From: Bryobacter sp.
GTDB taxonomy: Bacteria > Acidobacteriota > Terriglobia > Bryobacterales > Bryobacteraceae
Direction: 5' to 3'
Assembly (NCBI GenBank): GCA_022843625.1
Contig: JALHNH010000004.1
Location: forward strand, 124,001 to 188,000
DNA length: 64,000 bases
The notes under the pieces are model-generated. The model did not search any database and was not told the DNA's origin. It saw only the letters and a program-made list of their open reading frames with translations. Below are positions 53,417 to 62,036 of the stretch, piece after piece (position 1 is the stretch's first letter; the number at the start of each line of letters is the position of its first letter). The translations under genes and the position numbers were made by a program.

Positions 53417-54274
53417 ATGAAAGTCAAAAGACCGAAAAAAGTTCGATGGTGCCATCCACTGACGAATTTTGAAAAGGCACATCGCGTGCAAACAGGAGAG
53501 AGCTTTGTGAGCCTGGCTTCAAAGTATGGATTCTCTGACCCATGGGACATTATCCGGTTCAACTATGGAACCAAGGACCCAGAGGAAGTGAATTGGTATC
53601 TGCGGGAACTTGTTGGTTGCACTAAAACGAAAGATGGCATGAACTACTCGTTTGATTCTTCAGATAAATTCGGGACGGTCTACATTCCCCCAAAGGGCTG
53701 GAAAAAAGATACTACCGAACAGGACTACACCTTCTTCGAGGCAAAGATGTTTAATGTGATGCGTTCAGAATTCCGAAATTGTCCCTATGTTCAACCCGGA
53801 ACGATCAGCAGCATTTTTAACGAAAAAATCTTTCTTGTTGGAGATGTGAACCTAAAAACCTGGGCAGAGTATGACTACGGAAACATCATCTACATGAAAC
53901 TTCCCAAAAACCCGCGACCGGCGAACGTCCTTGGCACGTATGACTTGCACTGGTGGTACAAGGAAATGATCCACCTTGCTTACGGGGTACACGGGATGAA
54001 TATGTCCTATTCACTGAGAACTGAAGCTGTAGCCTTGATTGGTGCAATGGTAAGTTGCGGCAGAGATCCTCGCATTCCCAAGGGTCCTTTTGAAGGATTT
54101 CGCTTCCCTGGTGTGTCCCAAACTGAATTTTTCGCAACCATCGATACCTTTCTTGCGCAATACAAGAAAAGCCCTGGGTCTGCCAATCTGGATCCCATCG
54201 TTCGGCTTGTCCAAAAGGACTCTTACATGACAAGGCGGCTGCAAGGCCATTGGGCTGCCAGCAAAGCGGCTTAG
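53417..54274 (+). CDS. Uncharacterised protein with LysM-like N-terminus
   Basis: 285 aa, AGGAG site before the ATG, no signal peptide. Residues 22-60 (HRVQTGESFVSLASKYGFSD, then WDIIRFNYGTKDPEEVNWYL) look like a LysM-type glycan-binding module with a family-specific VNWYLRELVGC extension and a GTVYIPP end. The C-terminal 190 residues include Trp/Tyr-rich DLHWWYKEMIHLAYGVHGMN and are not recognised. The codon choice is more AT-rich than that of its neighbours, which hints at transfer. It converges on the ECF sigma gene with a 4 nt overlap. Confidence 0.6.
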   Translation: MKVKRPKKVRWCHPLTNFEKAHRVQTGESFVSLASKYGFSDPWDIIRFNYGTKDPEEVNWYLRELVGCTKTKDGMNYSFDSSDKFGTVYIPPKGWKKDTTEQDYTFFEAKMFNVMRSEFRNCPYVQPGTISSIFNEKIFLVGDVNLKTWAEYDYGNIIYMKLPKNPRPANVLGTYDLHWWYKEMIHLAYGVHGMNMSYSLRTEAVALIGAMVSCGRDPRIPKGPFEGFRFPGVSQTEFFATIDTFLAQYKKSPGSANLDPIVRLVQKDSYMTRRLQGHWAASKAA

Positions 54275-54804
54275 GCGGTTTGGCCCTTCAACAGGCGGTA
54301 GAGCAAGGCCAGACCAAGACGGGCCTCACGAGTGACCGTTGATTTTGAAATCTCCAGCACTTCGGCGATCTCGTCTTCAGTGAGGCCGCCAAAGAACTTC
54401 AGTTCAATGATCTTGCTCTTTCGAGGTTCGGTGGCACTGAGCTCCTGGAGCGCCTGGTCGATTGCCAGTACCTCAACTGCGGAATCGGGCGTCACTGCAA
54501 AGTGATCGTGAAGAGTAACCTTGAGAGCTCCGCCGCCGCGCTTTTGAGCGTTACGTCCCCTGGCGTGATTGACGAGGATCTGTCGCATCAGGGTTGCCGC
54601 GAGGGCGAGGAAATGGGAGCGGCTCCGCTTGCCCATGTCATCATCACACTGCGCGAGGCGAAGGTAAACTTCGTGAACCAGAGCAGTGGGTTGGAGTGTG
54701 TGGCCGCGTTTTTCTGACTTTAGCTGGTTGGCCGCGATTCGCTTGAGTTCGGCATAGAGTGCCGTGGACATTTCATCGAGTTCAGGCTGGCCTTCGATCT
54801 CCAT
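54271..54804 (-). CDS. ECF-like RNA polymerase sigma factor
   Basis: 177 aa. Region 2 is ELKRIAANQLKSEKRGHTLQ, PTALVHEVYLRL and HFLALAATLMRQILVNHARG, the hallmark of the ECF subfamily common in Acidobacteria and Planctomycetes. Region 4 is KIIELKFFGGLTEDEIAEVL with the helix-turn-helix ISKSTVTREARLGLALLYRL. No anti-sigma factor gene is adjacent. It is the last gene in the hpnJ-hpnI-TPR operon (14 nt after the TPR gene), so it may be produced together with those envelope genes. Confidence 0.9.
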   Translation of the reverse strand: MEIEGQPELDEMSTALYAELKRIAANQLKSEKRGHTLQPTALVHEVYLRLAQCDDDMGKRSRSHFLALAATLMRQILVNHARGRNAQKRGGGALKVTLHDHFAVTPDSAVEVLAIDQALQELSATEPRKSKIIELKFFGGLTEDEIAEVLEISKSTVTREARLGLALLYRLLKGQTA

Positions 54805-54818
54805 TTTTAGATCTTAGG

Positions 54819-56483
54819 CTATTTGGCCCCGAGTTGCTTTGACATGGCAGAGTCTTGCTGCGAACCGGCGACATCGCCAAGCTTGGCTCGAGCGGCAGAG
54901 CGGTTCATGTAAGCGTTGGCATAGCGGGGATTGTATTTGATGGCGAGGGTGAAGCTTTCTTCGGCGAGCTTCCATTCGGCCAGACGCATGTAAGCGTAGC
55001 CCCGGCCGTTGTAGGCAATAGGGAAGTCAGGCTTTTTGGCGACGGCCTGTGTGAACATATCGATGGCCTTACGAAAATCGCCAGCCTGATTGAGTTCGCG
55101 GCCCAGAAAATTGAGGTTGTCCGGGGAAAGGCTTTGTTTGTCGTTGGCATCGACACGTGGAGCAGGAGGAGGTGTGACTGGTTTGGCTACGATGGGTTCG
55201 GGCGGAGCAGCCTGGGGCGCGGTTGCCTTGGGTGCAACTGCAACAGGAGCTTCGGCGATCTGCTTTTCGGCCAGAGTCTGCACAGCGGATAGAGAGGATT
55301 CTTTGATCGGTTCCGGTTTGTTCGCTAAAACGGGAGCTTTCAGCGCAGTGAGCTTCTCGTTGGTTTGGGCAAGCACTTCTTTGGCTTCATCGAGAGATGG
55401 ATTCAACTCAAGCGCTTTTTCCAGGTCTGCTTTGGCCTTGTCAAAATGGTCGAGCAAATAGTGGGCACTGCCGCGTGCAAGCCAGGCCTCCGCCAGCTTT
55501 GGGTTGAGCTGAATTGCCTTGTCCCGGTCTGCAAAGCCTTTGTCATGATTACCCAAAAGGTGGTGAGAGCCACCGCGAGCGATGTAAACTTCTGCAGACT
55601 TGGGGGCCAATGCCACAGCCTTCTCACGATCAGCAAGACTGGCTTCAAATTGCTGCATTTCGGCATAAGCGGCACCACGGGCGAGAAGAATGCTGAGACC
55701 CGAGGGCTGACGCTTGAGGGCCTCTGAGTAATCGATCACGGCAGCCTGGGGCTGGTTCATCTGCTGGTAGGCGGCGGCTCGCAAGGTGTAGGCTTTTACA
55801 TTGTCGGGTTGCAATTTGAGAACCGTGGTGAAGTCGGGAATAGCGCGATCAAATTGACTGAGCTGACCATAGACGTAGCCACGTTCCAGATGAGCTTCAG
55901 CGTAATCGGGCTTGATTGAAAGTGCGCGGTTGTAGTCTTCAAGGGCGTCCTGAAACCTGCCCATCATGGTGTAGGTGACGCCCCGGTCTTTATAGGTGCC
56001 AGGATTGTCGAGGCGCAGCTTGATAGACCTGGTGAAGTCCTCTATGGCACGGTCAAATTGCCGGAGGCGCACTTGAACCACCCCGCGCGCGTTGTAAAGC
56101 TGCGCGGTTTCGCGCCCGAAACCAACCGCTTTGTTGTAATCCCTGAGCGCATCCTCAAGCTTGTTTGCGGTGGCAAGAATATCGCCACGAATCATCCAGG
56201 CTTCGAAATTGTCAGGATCGAGGGCCAGCGCCCGGTTGAGATCGGCGGCACCAAACTCAACTTCGCCTAACTGGTAGCGGATTTTGCCGCGCTCTCGCCA
56301 TGCGGGGGCAAAGTTGGAATCGGCGTCGATGGTTTCAGAAAAAGCCTTAAAGGCGTCTTCCAGTTTGCCTGAATCCTGAAGTTGCATGGCGCGCTCAAAG
56401 GCTTTTTTAGCCTTGCCCAAATCGCCTTTGGGGCTTTGCGCCAAGAGTGTCAGTGCAATGAAAAAACAAAGTGAAATGCGCAT
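54819..56483 (-). CDS. Exported TPR-repeat protein
   Basis: 554 aa with a signal peptide (MRISLCFFIALTLLAQS). About eleven tetratricopeptide repeats run from residue 30 to 370 (FERAMQLQDSGKLEDAFKAF, ALDPDNFEAWMIRGDILATA, ALSIKPDYAEAHLERGYVYG and so on). An Ala/Pro/Lys-rich linker follows (~395-450), then three more repeats at the C-terminus. TPR arrays mediate protein assembly, here in the periplasm. The start codon overlaps the hpnI stop by 1 nt, giving tight coupling to the hopanoid genes. Confidence 0.88.
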   Translation of the reverse strand: MRISLCFFIALTLLAQSPKGDLGKAKKAFERAMQLQDSGKLEDAFKAFSETIDADSNFAPAWRERGKIRYQLGEVEFGAADLNRALALDPDNFEAWMIRGDILATANKLEDALRDYNKAVGFGRETAQLYNARGVVQVRLRQFDRAIEDFTRSIKLRLDNPGTYKDRGVTYTMMGRFQDALEDYNRALSIKPDYAEAHLERGYVYGQLSQFDRAIPDFTTVLKLQPDNVKAYTLRAAAYQQMNQPQAAVIDYSEALKRQPSGLSILLARGAAYAEMQQFEASLADREKAVALAPKSAEVYIARGGSHHLLGNHDKGFADRDKAIQLNPKLAEAWLARGSAHYLLDHFDKAKADLEKALELNPSLDEAKEVLAQTNEKLTALKAPVLANKPEPIKESSLSAVQTLAEKQIAEAPVAVAPKATAPQAAPPEPIVAKPVTPPPAPRVDANDKQSLSPDNLNFLGRELNQAGDFRKAIDMFTQAVAKKPDFPIAYNGRGYAYMRLAEWKLAEESFTLAIKYNPRYANAYMNRSAARAKLGDVAGSQQDSAMSKQLGAK

Positions 56484-57601
56484 CAGGGTACCTGTCGAAG
56501 AAGTTTACCGTCTCTGGTGAGGGTTAGCACACCATCACGCCAAATTACCGTTGAGCCCGCAAGGCCGGCGATCCAAACGAGGAAGGCCCAGAGGTCCCAT
56601 ACGGGGGCCAGCCAAAAGGCGTTGCGGGCAATGGGAGAGCGAAGCACAAAGACCCCGCTCACAAATGCCGTTAACCATCTACATATCGTCAAAGAAGCAG
56701 CAAGACTCCATGCCCCGCTGAGGATTGCGAGGAGTATCCAGAGCCCTGTGTGCGTGATGGGAAGGCCGAGATAGCCACCCCCTCGGGAGACCCGGATTGT
56801 GCGGGCCCAGCGAATCTGGTGTTCCCAGACGCCGGCCCAGGTGTCATCGCCGATTGAAGTTTCCACCACGACCTCCGACATGTGAGCACGCTTGTCGAGT
56901 TGTTGAGTGATGTGGCGGGCCAGTTGATAGTCGTCGGCGAGGTAGTCTGAGATTTTCTCAAAACCACCGATGGCGTTCAGATCTGCCTTGCGGAAAACCA
57001 GAGTGGCCCCGAGGCCAAATTCCTTGATCCCGACCAGGGGTGCAACAAGGACGCTGGGGGCAAAATCGATGGCGATTCCGAGTGATTCCCAACGGCCAGG
57101 AAGAGTGTGTGCCGTGGCGCGATAGAGGGTGGTCACCATGCCGATTTGAGGATTATCCAGAGGTGCCGAGACCTTCTTCAAATAACCCTGTGGAACCAGA
57201 ATGTCACTATCGTTGACGAGGAGAATGTCGTAGCGAGCCTGGGCGGCGAGATCGATTAATACGCCTACTTTGGCATTCGGGGCCGCAGTGGATGAGTTGA
57301 TAATTCGTATGTCGAGATTCGGGAATTCCCTTTGCAGTCTATGTACTTCAGGCAAGCAGGGGTCGGCTGGATCTGCCGCCCCGAAGAGGATTTCGAAGGG
57401 AACAGGATAATCCTGGGCGGCATGGGAGCGGATCGCAGCATAGAAATCGGGGTCCAGGCCGCGAACGGGCTTGAGAATCGAAAGGGACTGGGGGTTGCGG
57501 ACAATTGTCGACGGCCTGAGCAATTGACGCAGACAGGCGATCAGCGCGGTGAGTTGGTAGGCCGCGGATATGCAGGCAATTGCTGTCAGGAGATAGATCA
57601 C
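56483..57601 (-). CDS. hpnI: HpnI-type glycosyltransferase (hopanoid head group)
   Basis: 372 aa. The GTG at 57601 overlaps the preceding stop as GTGA and starts a membrane helix (IYLLTAIACISAAYQLTALI), so it is preferred over the ATG at 57649. GT21/ceramide-glucosyltransferase-like features are SLSILKPVRGLDPDFY, LLVNDSDILVPQGYL (DxD-like), GATLVFRKADLNAIGGFE, YLADDYQLARH and the RWARTIR box, then C-terminal helices. HpnI transfers an N-acetylglucosamine to bacteriohopanetetrol in the inner membrane. It sits in an operon with hpnJ, which supports the call; the HpnK deacetylase is not in the window. Confidence 0.85.
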   Translation of the reverse strand: MIYLLTAIACISAAYQLTALIACLRQLLRPSTIVRNPQSLSILKPVRGLDPDFYAAIRSHAAQDYPVPFEILFGAADPADPCLPEVHRLQREFPNLDIRIINSSTAAPNAKVGVLIDLAAQARYDILLVNDSDILVPQGYLKKVSAPLDNPQIGMVTTLYRATAHTLPGRWESLGIAIDFAPSVLVAPLVGIKEFGLGATLVFRKADLNAIGGFEKISDYLADDYQLARHITQQLDKRAHMSEVVVETSIGDDTWAGVWEHQIRWARTIRVSRGGGYLGLPITHTGLWILLAILSGAWSLAASLTICRWLTAFVSGVFVLRSPIARNAFWLAPVWDLWAFLVWIAGLAGSTVIWRDGVLTLTRDGKLLRQVP

Positions 57602-57942
57602 AGTTCGAGGAAAAGAACGCCAATGGCGACCAGTACAGCGCCGGCCCATCTTCTCAAGCCTACATTTTCTCTCAAAACATAGCGAGCCATAAATGTTTCA
57701 GCAGGAATAGTGAGTGCCGTAGCAGGTACGGCAAAGCTCAAATCTGCCACCGCGAGGAGTTGAGTGAAACAGAAAAAGCTGATCGCCATGAAGACGATGG
57801 ACAGGGCCAGACGCCACTGGCCAAAGAGTTTGGCCAGAACGGTTGCCGAGTGTACCTCCCCGTGCGACTTCATAGCGCTGGACTGAAGGTAGTCGCAAAC
57901 CATCGTCGAGGCAACGATTCCGAATACCAGAGCCCATTTCAT
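57598..57942 (-). CDS. Half-size EamA/SMR-like membrane protein, second of pair
   Basis: 114 aa with four hydrophobic helices (KWALVFGIVASTMVCDYLQS, ALSIVFMAISFFCFTQLL, SFAVPATALTIPAETFMA, WAGAVLVAIGVLFLEL). The VPATAL and ...GVLFLEL ends are typical of EmrE/EamA four-helix units. It probably pairs with its neighbour (overlap 4 nt) to form a dual-topology or heterodimeric transporter or flippase. Placement between hpnJ and hpnI suggests movement of a hopanoid or its precursor. Confidence 0.8.
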   Translation of the reverse strand: MKWALVFGIVASTMVCDYLQSSAMKSHGEVHSATVLAKLFGQWRLALSIVFMAISFFCFTQLLAVADLSFAVPATALTIPAETFMARYVLRENVGLRRWAGAVLVAIGVLFLEL

Positions 57943-58328
57943 TGGGCTTCAGCCTTGGGTGGAGTTGCGGCGGTTAAGATTGTGCCGCTCAGGATGAAGG
58001 CAGTACCGATCCAGCGTAGCCAGGAGATTTGCTCTCCAAGGACGGCGAAGCCGATTACGGCGTTTAGCACATAGCCGATGCTGGTAACCGGCAGGACAAA
58101 GGACAGGTCAGCCCAGGAGAGCAGTGTAACTCGAGAAACTGTCCAGACAGCAAGCAATAGAATGCCGAGCAGCACCCATGGGCTTAGCAATGCGTCGATT
58201 GGCTCAATAGAGGTGGGAGCCAAGCCGGTGGGGTGTTTCATTCCCCAGGAGAGCGCAAAGTTTCCCAGAACGTTTGCGGTCACGACGAAGGCCGTGAGCA
58301 AGTAAACGCGGCTTCCGGAGGCTGGCAT
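57939..58328 (-). CDS. Half-size EamA/SMR-like membrane protein, first of pair
   Basis: 129 aa, four helices (VYLLTAFVVTANVLGNFALS, LLGILLLAVWTVSRVTLLSW, FVLPVTSIGYVLNAVIGFAV, WIGTAFILSGTILTA). SWADLSFVLPVTS is the EamA signature. The start overlaps the hpnJ stop by 1 nt and its own stop overlaps the next half-transporter. Two adjacent, different half-units imply a heterodimer like EbrAB or ArnEF. Confidence 0.82.
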   Translation of the reverse strand: MPASGSRVYLLTAFVVTANVLGNFALSWGMKHPTGLAPTSIEPIDALLSPWVLLGILLLAVWTVSRVTLLSWADLSFVLPVTSIGYVLNAVIGFAVLGEQISWLRWIGTAFILSGTILTAATPPKAEAQ

Positions 58329-59788
58329 TAATCGCCGGTTGAGGCGTAGCTGGCCTGACTTTTCTGGTCAGCCACAAACTTCTTGCGCTTCTTGCGAAGG
58401 GCGAGGTATTCGCGGGCTTCTTTGACGAGCCGGCGGCGTTCATCGGTGTTAAAGATTGCCTTCTTGACGACGCGCCAGGCGGCTTTCGGGCGGAAGTAAT
58501 ATTCGCCGTAAAAGCGCTCGACCGAGTCCACAAGTTCGGCACGATCCAGGCCAGGGTAAACAACAGTGGGCAACTGGTGGCCCATCTCGTCGGTCATCGC
58601 GGCATCGAGCTGGATGAGGTTGTTCTTCTGTGCGTAATCGTAAAATTCCGTGCCCGGGTAGGGGTGTGCGATCGAAACCTGAATGGTTTCACAATCGAGT
58701 TTCTTTGCGAAGTCGATAGTTTGCTGAATGGTCTGGCGGGTTTCTCCGGGGAGTCCAACGATGAAGTCAGCATGCACGGTGAGGCCAAGTTCATGGGCGT
58801 TACGCGTAAAGCGCTCCGCCATATCTACGGTTGCGCCCTTCTTGATGTTCTTTAAGATCTCGGGTGCACCGGACTCGTAACCTACGATCATGAGCCGGCA
58901 GCCGGCATCTTTCATTGCAGCCAGTGTTTCCCGGTCTGTAGTGACGCGGCTGGTGCAAGACCAGGTGAAATTGAGCTTCTTGAGTTCTTTGCAAAGCTCG
59001 ATCGTGCGCTCTTTTTTGTAGTTGAAGGTGTCGTCGTCGAAGAAAATTTCTTTGAGGCCGTTGAAGTTTTCAAGTGACCAGCGCACTTCATTTGCAATGT
59101 CCTGCGCGGAACGAAGACGCCAGCGGTGACCGGAGTGGGTTTGAGGCCAGAGGCAGAAGGTGCACATGGCAGGGCAGCCTCGCGAGGTGTAGAAGCTGAT
59201 AAAAGGATGCAGCAGGAAGGGTACGTTGTAGCGTTTGAAATCGAGGTCGCGCTGGTAGACCTTCGAGACCCAGGGCAGCTCGTCGAGATTCTCGATATAG
59301 CCACCTTCGGGGTTGTGCATGATGCCGCCGTCTTTGCGGTAGCTGACGCCAGGCAACTCAGCGAGAGGAGTACCCTTGGCGTAATTAACGATCTGGTAGT
59401 CGAATTCGCGACGAACGATGAAGTCGATTGCCTTTGATGCACGGAGAGTTTTTTCGGGCTCAACGGTGACGGGAGGACCAACAAAGCAGACTTGCAGTTT
59501 GGGGTTGGAATCCTTCATCATCTCGGCGATTTTTACATCGACATGGAAGCCGGGGGTAGAGGTAAAGAGAACCAGGAGTTCGAAGTCACGGGCCATGGCT
59601 ACGGTGTCTTCGATGGTGATTTTGTGTGGGGGCGCGTCCACTACCTTAGAGTCAGGCAGCAGGCCAGCAGGGTAACAAAGCCACACGGGGTACCAGTAGC
59701 TTTCAATTTCTCGGGTTGCAGGCCAGCGGGAACTGGCACCACCGTCAAAGCCTTCAAACGAAGGAGGGTTCAGGAATAATGTGCGCAT
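58328..59788 (-). CDS. hpnJ: HpnJ-type B12-binding radical SAM protein
   Basis: 486 aa. N-terminal B12-binding-like domain (RTLFLNPPSFEGFDG through LVLFTSTPGFHVDVKIAEMM), then a radical SAM domain with the CxxxCxxC cluster site SRGCPAMCTFCLWP (Cys205, Cys209, Cys212), FFDDDTFNYKKERTIEL and GLPGETRQTIQQT. The N-terminal opening and WYPVWLCYPAGLL are typical of HpnJ, which converts the sugar of the hopanoid head group to a cyclitol ether. First gene of a coupled operon with two EamA halves and hpnI. Confidence 0.88.
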   Translation of the reverse strand: MRTLFLNPPSFEGFDGGASSRWPATREIESYWYPVWLCYPAGLLPDSKVVDAPPHKITIEDTVAMARDFELLVLFTSTPGFHVDVKIAEMMKDSNPKLQVCFVGPPVTVEPEKTLRASKAIDFIVRREFDYQIVNYAKGTPLAELPGVSYRKDGGIMHNPEGGYIENLDELPWVSKVYQRDLDFKRYNVPFLLHPFISFYTSRGCPAMCTFCLWPQTHSGHRWRLRSAQDIANEVRWSLENFNGLKEIFFDDDTFNYKKERTIELCKELKKLNFTWSCTSRVTTDRETLAAMKDAGCRLMIVGYESGAPEILKNIKKGATVDMAERFTRNAHELGLTVHADFIVGLPGETRQTIQQTIDFAKKLDCETIQVSIAHPYPGTEFYDYAQKNNLIQLDAAMTDEMGHQLPTVVYPGLDRAELVDSVERFYGEYYFRPKAAWRVVKKAIFNTDERRRLVKEAREYLALRKKRKKFVADQKSQASYASTGD

Positions 59789-59833
59789 GTGTACGGTATT
59801 ACCGACGCTTTCAGTTTAGCAGTTAGGCGGAGT

Positions 59834-60307
59834 TTAGAAGCGAATCCCGATCAGGAACTCGGTTTGGTTGGACCTTGGTGTGTAGTCTGCACCGATCCAG
59901 CGGGTATAGCGAAGCTCAGGCTCGATTTTTATGGGCAGGAGTCCGATTGTTGCGCCACCGGCAAGGGTGAGGCCGCCACCTGTTTCATTGAGCGACGGAA
60001 TTCTGCGCATCGTGAGGCCCCCGGAAAAGAAGGGCTTGATAGCGATGGCGTTGATGCGCTTTTTGATGAGCAGCGGGACCTGATAGACGGTAGCGGTTTG
60101 GGAGCCAAACTTGTAGCGCTCAAACATCAGCCCGGTCTCAAAGGTAGGCAGGAGCGGAAGACTCAATTCAATGTAGGGGCCAGCCTTTAGGGGAAAGATC
60201 TCACTGTCAGGCTGTTTGTTTTCGACGTAGCCACCCTTAAGGCCAATGCTGATGGGCAATTGTGCCAGTGCCGGTAGCGTTAGAGCAAAAAATATGAGGT
60301 TTTTCAA
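59834..60307 (-). CDS. Small outer-membrane beta-barrel protein
   Basis: 157 aa with a signal peptide (MKNLIFFALTLPALAQ). Eight alternating strands (ISIGLKGGYVEN, PYIELSLPLL, FETGLMFERYKF, IKPFFSGGLTMRR, LAGGATIGLLPI, IEPELRYTRW) end in TEFLIGIRF with terminal Phe, so an OmpX-type 8-stranded barrel is likely. It lies 8 nt downstream of the lipoprotein gene. Function unknown. Confidence 0.72.
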   Translation of the reverse strand: MKNLIFFALTLPALAQLPISIGLKGGYVENKQPDSEIFPLKAGPYIELSLPLLPTFETGLMFERYKFGSQTATVYQVPLLIKKRINAIAIKPFFSGGLTMRRIPSLNETGGGLTLAGGATIGLLPIKIEPELRYTRWIGADYTPRSNQTEFLIGIRF

Positions 60308-60315
60308 AGCGGTCT

Positions 60316-61056
60316 CTAAAAACGGGACGGATTCAAGTGTGGGATTGTTTCCGAAATGGGCTTGGGCGGCTCGAATTCCATTTTGAGCAATGCCTTGCCG
60401 ATTACGCGAGTTTCGGCCTGGTAATCCACTTTGGAGAGGTAGTTGACTCCGTCGCGAATTTCAAAATCACGAGAAAAATCAGCGGTTTTAAAGATGACAG
60501 ACGGGTTTTTGACGAGGCGACCGGATTGGCGCAGTTCTGCTCCTGTATTTTCTTCCAGCCACAATTCGCCTTTAAAAAGACCAATCACTTTCTTAATTGG
60601 CGTGAGCTCAAAGATGAGGGCAATCCTGTCTCCAAAGCTATCCTTGCGCTTAAATTTGAATTTGTAGTTTTGAGGATCGATGGCGGGAGGACTGGTTTCG
60701 GAGGCTTCCTGCTCGGCGCTCAAATAGAGACCAATCACTTTTGTTTTGATGAGGTTATCGCCGGTGTAAGACTTCATCTCGTAGGAGATATGGCCATTCA
60801 CGGCAACAGTTTTCTCAGCCAGCATTTCCCCTTTTTTGTTCAGGCCAGGTAGTGATGCTTCGATTCTTACGACGGACACTAAAGGCTGAGTTCGCTTTGG
60901 AGTTGTTTCGCTCCGTTCCAGATATTTTTTTAGCGTGGGACCGGCAGGCCCGATACTGAGCGGATCGAAGACAATGGGCGCTTTCAATTGTGCGGAACGG
61001 CAGGAGCCAAGTAAAACGGCAAGTATCGTGAGGCCTGTAAATTGGGAAAATTTCAT
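60316..61056 (-). CDS. Uncharacterised lipoprotein
   Basis: 246 aa. The ATG at 61056 begins a lipoprotein signal (KFSQFTGLTILAVLLGSC, lipidated Cys19); the much longer open frame to 61491 runs antisense through the phosphoesterase gene and is rejected. The body (AVNGHISYEMKSYTGDNLIK, YKFKFKRKDSFGDRIALIF, FKGELWLEENTGAELRQSGR) has the beta-rich pattern of periplasmic lipoprotein-binding folds such as LolA-like or outer-membrane-lipoprotein-sorting domains. It is cotranscribed with the small barrel gene. No firm family. Confidence 0.72.
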   Translation of the reverse strand: MKFSQFTGLTILAVLLGSCRSAQLKAPIVFDPLSIGPAGPTLKKYLERSETTPKRTQPLVSVVRIEASLPGLNKKGEMLAEKTVAVNGHISYEMKSYTGDNLIKTKVIGLYLSAEQEASETSPPAIDPQNYKFKFKRKDSFGDRIALIFELTPIKKVIGLFKGELWLEENTGAELRQSGRLVKNPSVIFKTADFSRDFEIRDGVNYLSKVDYQAETRVIGKALLKMEFEPPKPISETIPHLNPSRF

Positions 61057-61060
61057 TCCG

Positions 61061-61672
61061 TTAGAGGGTGGACAGATCGAGCATGTAGCCGCGTTTGCCG
61101 ACATTAATACCGATCGTTTTGCCCTCGCTTCCCAAATTGGCATGAACGCCTTCTGCCTCGTGGATGTGTCCGCACAGAAAGTAACGCGGAGAAACACGAT
61201 CAATAAAGCTCGCGATGGCCGTTGATCCGAAATGGCGATTGCCAGATCCCTGATCGAGGGGAGTATTGTGGGGCGGGCAATGGCAGGCAAGAACCAGGGG
61301 AGACAATGACGAGAATGGTTCGAGGCGAGAGGCAATCTCTTCTTCGGAGTATTCGCCTGGAGTGTCAAAGGGAGTCGGATTCGAATAGCCGAGGGCGGCC
61401 AGGTGAACCGATCCGAATTGTCGAGACTGAGAATGCATGTATTGGAGGCCGTAGGTGCTACAGAAAGTTTCGATGTCGTGGGCCGACTCATGGTTGCCAG
61501 GAATCACAAATACTTTTTCAGCCCTTTGCCGCAAGATTTCTCCCGCATTGTCAAGGCCACGAGCCCAAGAGACCAGATCCCCGATGCAGAAGTAATAATC
61601 TGCTTCCCGATCGATCAACCTTTGGAGGGTTTTGAGGTCGGAATGGATGTCGGAAAAAAACAGGAATCGCAT
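61061..61672 (-). CDS. Calcineurin-like metallophosphoesterase
   Basis: 203 aa. All five metal motifs are visible: FFSDIHSD, CIGDLVSWA (GD), VIPGNHES (GNHE), LACHCPPHN and LCGHIHEAEG (GHxH). YfcE/MJ0936-like small phosphodiesterase, probably cytoplasmic. It is 4 nt upstream of the lipoprotein start, hence co-transcribed. Substrate unknown. Confidence 0.9.
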   Translation of the reverse strand: MRFLFFSDIHSDLKTLQRLIDREADYYFCIGDLVSWARGLDNAGEILRQRAEKVFVIPGNHESAHDIETFCSTYGLQYMHSQSRQFGSVHLAALGYSNPTPFDTPGEYSEEEIASRLEPFSSLSPLVLACHCPPHNTPLDQGSGNRHFGSTAIASFIDRVSPRYFLCGHIHEAEGVHANLGSEGKTIGINVGKRGYMLDLSTL

Positions 61673-61905
61673 CGCTCAGATTTCATTGTCTCTATTTTGA
61701 GGGCTGTGAGTAAACCTTGAGTCCTGACTAAAACGAAAACACACATTGAACATGAAGATGAAGGACTGCGGGGTGGAGGCAAGGCATCCAGGGAATTCAC
61801 AAAGTTCTGCTGGAGGGTAGCAATGTCGCCCGGCATGAACTCGATGAGGTGCTTATTTTTGCATAAGGGCGTGGTGGACGAGGAGCGCCCCCTATTATAT
61901 TGCGG

Positions 61906-62034
61906 CTAAGAGTCTTCGCGTTCGGGTTCGTCGTCAATCAGATCTTCGCGTTCGATCCATGCTTCGGTGTTCTCACGCTTTTGTTGTTCGAGGCGTGTTC
62001 TCAGGTCTTCGCGTTCTTCGTTTCCATCTGGCAT
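61906..62034 (-). CDS. Small highly charged protein (42 aa)
   Basis: Minus frame MPDGNEEREDLRTRLEQQKR, then ENTEAWIEREDLIDDEPERE and DS. Two bases separate it from the yhbY stop (TAAGCATG), and an AAGAAGGA ribosome site lies about 8 bases upstream within yhbY, a strong sign of translation. Acidic and Arg-rich, no Cys; probably a single helix. It is not in a recognised family. The interval 61673-61905 has nothing else I can support. Confidence 0.65.
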   Translation of the reverse strand: MPDGNEEREDLRTRLEQQKRENTEAWIEREDLIDDEPEREDS

Positions 62035-62036
62035 GC

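Noticed and set aside
61057..61491. N-terminal 145 residues of the long frame that includes the lipoprotein
   Set aside because: Runs in a different frame through the phosphoesterase coding strand; a clear lipoprotein signal starts at 61056.
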